DNA from: an uncultured Flavobacteriaceae bacterium
GTDB taxonomy: Bacteria; Bacteroidota; Bacteroidia; Flavobacteriales; Flavobacteriaceae
Direction of reading: 5' to 3'
Assembly (NCBI GenBank): GCA_947502975.1
Contig: CANNBV010000004.1
Location: forward strand, 340,931 to 404,930
Length of the DNA stretch: 64,000 bases
In this document: positions 62,234-64,000 of the stretch, piece after piece
Layout of the letters: every line of letters starts with the position of its first letter
Numbering within the stretch: position 1 is the stretch's first letter
Program-made: the position numbers and the translations under genes
Notes under the pieces: model-generated
Seen by the model: only the letters and a program-made list of their open reading frames with translations
Told to the model about the DNA's origin: nothing
Database searches by the model: none

Positions 62234-62936
62234 ACTAAACCTTGAAGACATATTATTTCTTGATATTGAAACAGTTCCTGAAACGCAGTATTTTTCGGAA
62301 TTAGATGAAACTAAACAAGAACTTTGGGAAAGTAAATCGCGATATCAACGAAAAGATGAGTTTACACCTGAAGAATTTTATGATCGTGCTGGTATTTGGG
62401 CAGAATTTGGAAAAATTGTGTGTATTTCTGTTGGTTACTTTAACTTTCAAGGGCAACGACGTATGTTTAGAGTCACGTCATTTTATGGTGATGAAATTAC
62501 TATCCTGAAAGATTTTAAAAACTTATTAATCACCCATTTTAGTCAGACAAAACACTTGTTGTGTGCTCATAATGGAAAGGAATTTGATTTCCCTTATATC
62601 GCTCGCCGCATGATTATTCATAATATTGAATTACCCTATAAGCTCAACCTATTTGGGAAAAAACCTTGGGAAGTACCACATTTGGACACGTTAGAACTTT
62701 GGAAGTTTGGTGATTACAAAACATATACCTCTTTAAAGTTATTAACTAACGTTTTGGGTATTCCATCTCCAAAAGATGATATAGATGGTAGTGAAGTGCG
62801 CGGTGTATATTATGACGAAGGCGATATAGATAGAATTATTATTTATTGTGAAAAAGACACCATTGCAGTGGCACAGATTTTTTTGCGACTGCGAGGCGAT
62901 ACCTTATTGGACGAAGACGAAATTATACAGATATAA
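62223..62936 (+). CDS. PolB-like 3'-5' exonuclease (DEDDy family)
   Basis: The protein has 237 residues. Exonuclease motif I is FLDIETVPE (Asp14, Glu16), motif II is LLCAHNGKEFDFPYIARRM, and motif III is YCEKDTIAVAQIFLRL. It belongs to the stand-alone predicted PolB-like exonuclease group (DNA_pol_B_exo2). It should degrade single-stranded DNA 3'-5', for proofreading or repair. It overlaps the serine hydrolase gene by 11 bases and ends in its own terminator. Confidence 0.92.
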   Translation: MINKLNLEDILFLDIETVPETQYFSELDETKQELWESKSRYQRKDEFTPEEFYDRAGIWAEFGKIVCISVGYFNFQGQRRMFRVTSFYGDEITILKDFKNLLITHFSQTKHLLCAHNGKEFDFPYIARRMIIHNIELPYKLNLFGKKPWEVPHLDTLELWKFGDYKTYTSLKLLTNVLGIPSPKDDIDGSEVRGVYYDEGDIDRIIIYCEKDTIAVAQIFLRLRGDTLLDEDEIIQI

Positions 62937-62967
62937 AAAAAGTCCAGATTTAAAATCTGGACTTTTT
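62936..62967. terminator. Terminator between convergent genes
   Basis: AGTCCAGATTT/AAATCTGGACT stem with a minimal loop, flanked by A7 and T5, so it works on both strands. Confidence 0.88.
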
Positions 62968-62989
62968 ACTTTTAATATTAGCTATCAAT

Positions 62990-64000
62990 CTACTCTTTAA
63001 TAAAACGTTTTGTCATTAGTTCATCTCCATCGTTGACTTCAAGAATATAAACACCACTTTCTATTCTATCAACTTTAATTTCGCCTTTAGATTTACCCTC
63101 TGCAACTATTTGTCCTAGCATATTCATAATCTTATAATCAAAAATAGACGCTCCTGGAACCGTTACATTAATGTGAGTTCCTCTAACTGGGTTTGGATAA
63201 ACCATGAATTCCTCTTCTTCATTAAGCTGTTTCTCTATACCTGTTTTTGTAGTACCACCTAAATTAACTAAAGTATTTCCACTTCCCGAAGCTGATGACA
63301 ACCCAGTAATAGTAACTTGATCAATAAAAATCTGGTCATTATTTCCTGATGCATCACATTGAAATCTAAATGCTGAGTTTGATGAGAAATTATAAACAGA
63401 CGCTGGTATTACTACCGTTGCATTGTAAAATGTATTGTTATTAATGTCTACGCCTCTTGCCCATGTCTCAACAGTCGTCCAAAACGATCCGTTGAAGTAA
63501 CGCAACCAAAAATCTTCATTGCTTTCCATACTGAACACATAGAAATAAAAGTCGACTTGCACTTCAGCAAATGGTGTAATATCTACATTAGAATAGGTCA
63601 TAGATGAAGCTGTCCCAGAATTATCCCTTATTCTTATGGAGTAACTTCCTTCATAAGATCTAGAATCGAAACGTCTGGCACAATCTACTCCTCCATCAAT
63701 CCATCCATCAAGCCCAGTTTCAAAAAATCCTTGATGTAGTACGACATCTGTTGGTATACTAATTACGACTACCGTTCTAGTTACTTGTGTTGCTGCATTA
63801 CCCGCTGCATCACTTACATTATAAGTTACTATATACGCACCTGCTGTATTGGTATCTACTACATCTCCTCCTATCACTATGCTTGATGTAATATCACCAT
63901 CTGTATCATCTGTGGCTGTGGCACCTTGTTCTGTATAAACATCACCTACATTTAAGTTCACAACCGATGCTCCTGTTAAAGTGATGATCGGTGCCGTAGT
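62990..64000 (-). CDS. Type IX-secreted protein with DUF5011/Ig-like repeats (partial)
   Basis: The frame is open through base 64000, so the N-terminus is outside the window; 336 codons are visible. The first part is an Ig-like DUF5011 unit (VYTEQGATATDDTDGDITSS, AYIVTYNVSDAAGNAA), preceded by PIITLTG, the end-start join of another such unit, so more repeats are likely upstream. A carbohydrate-binding-like module follows (FFETGLDGWIDGGVDCARRF, then FRFQCDASGNNDQIFIDQV). The last ~75 residues are the type A sorting domain (FMVYPNPVRGTHINV, GVYILEVNDGDELMTKRF). A secreted adhesin or enzyme is likely; the catalytic part, if any, is missing. Confidence 0.85.
   Translation of the reverse strand, partial: TTAPIITLTGASVVNLNVGDVYTEQGATATDDTDGDITSSIVIGGDVVDTNTAGAYIVTYNVSDAAGNAATQVTRTVVVISIPTDVVLHQGFFETGLDGWIDGGVDCARRFDSRSYEGSYSIRIRDNSGTASSMTYSNVDITPFAEVQVDFYFYVFSMESNEDFWLRYFNGSFWTTVETWARGVDINNNTFYNATVVIPASVYNFSSNSAFRFQCDASGNNDQIFIDQVTITGLSSASGSGNTLVNLGGTTKTGIEKQLNEEEEFMVYPNPVRGTHINVTVPGASIFDYKIMNMLGQIVAEGKSKGEIKVDRIESGVYILEVNDGDELMTKRFIKE

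Overview
The window is AT-rich chromosomal DNA from a member of the Bacteroidota, most likely a marine Flavobacteriaceae. The evidence is a SusC/SusD pair, FecR plus ECF sigma regulation, type IX secretion C-terminal domains, TAnnTTTG-type promoter boxes, A-rich start regions without strong Shine-Dalgarno sequences, a fused HemC-HemD, HemJ in place of HemG/HemY, and an acyl-ACP desaturase. I saw no tRNA, rRNA, CRISPR array, insertion sequence, prophage or attachment site. The genus cannot be fixed from the sequence alone.

Layout. (1) 1-12345: a regulated outer-membrane uptake locus. On the minus strand it reads fecR, susC, susD and three surface lipoproteins, the last cut by the window start. 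An ECF sigma gene and a type IX-secreted protein lie on the plus strand. A nearly identical 32-bp element precedes both fecR and the secreted-protein gene and is the likely sigma-dependent promoter. A plus-strand promoter box and a strong terminator opposite the susC leader predict a short antisense RNA. (2) 12401-22924: mostly housekeeping genes: metG, an S66 carboxypeptidase, a YceI protein, a POT-type transporter, a TerB/DnaJ protein, bacilliredoxin, plsC, an acyl-ACP desaturase and an HD hydrolase. (3) 23108-25734: small genes, an AraC regulator, and a 770-bp gene-poor stretch with two diverged copies of one promoter region. The first copy leads only to a terminator (candidate small RNA) and the second leads to a secreted protein gene. 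(4) 25792-34400: two sulfatases, a PA0069-type radical SAM protein, a Crp-like regulator, a DJ-1/PfpI lipoprotein, and a second ECF sigma gene with two membrane-protein neighbours. (5) 34692-52782: a haem region. hemJ and hemH are on the minus strand. hemA, hemCD, hemE, hemF and hemB are on the plus strand in an almost gapless run that also holds two GNAT acetyltransferases, an EI24 membrane protein and two small proteins. A divergent AraC regulator has a 19-bp palindrome in its leader. From glutamyl-tRNA to protohaem only HemL is missing. (6) 52783-56001: a two-component system and a secreted protein, each behind the same GTTAAYGCTAGGTTAAC box at the same distance from a TAnATTTG box. (7) 56069-64000: a large MG2/plug-type secreted protein, a CBS transporter, an MGMT, a hotdog protein, a serine hydrolase, a 3'-5' exonuclease and a truncated type IX-secreted protein.

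The most interesting content is regulatory rather than a new enzyme system: the repeated ECF promoter, the predicted susC antisense RNA, the two-component box found at three places, the duplicated promoter with an orphan transcript, the palindrome at the haem regulator, and a GC-rich structured element at 37081-37172. Five unlisted or leader-type short reading frames (28 to 76 codons) are also described.
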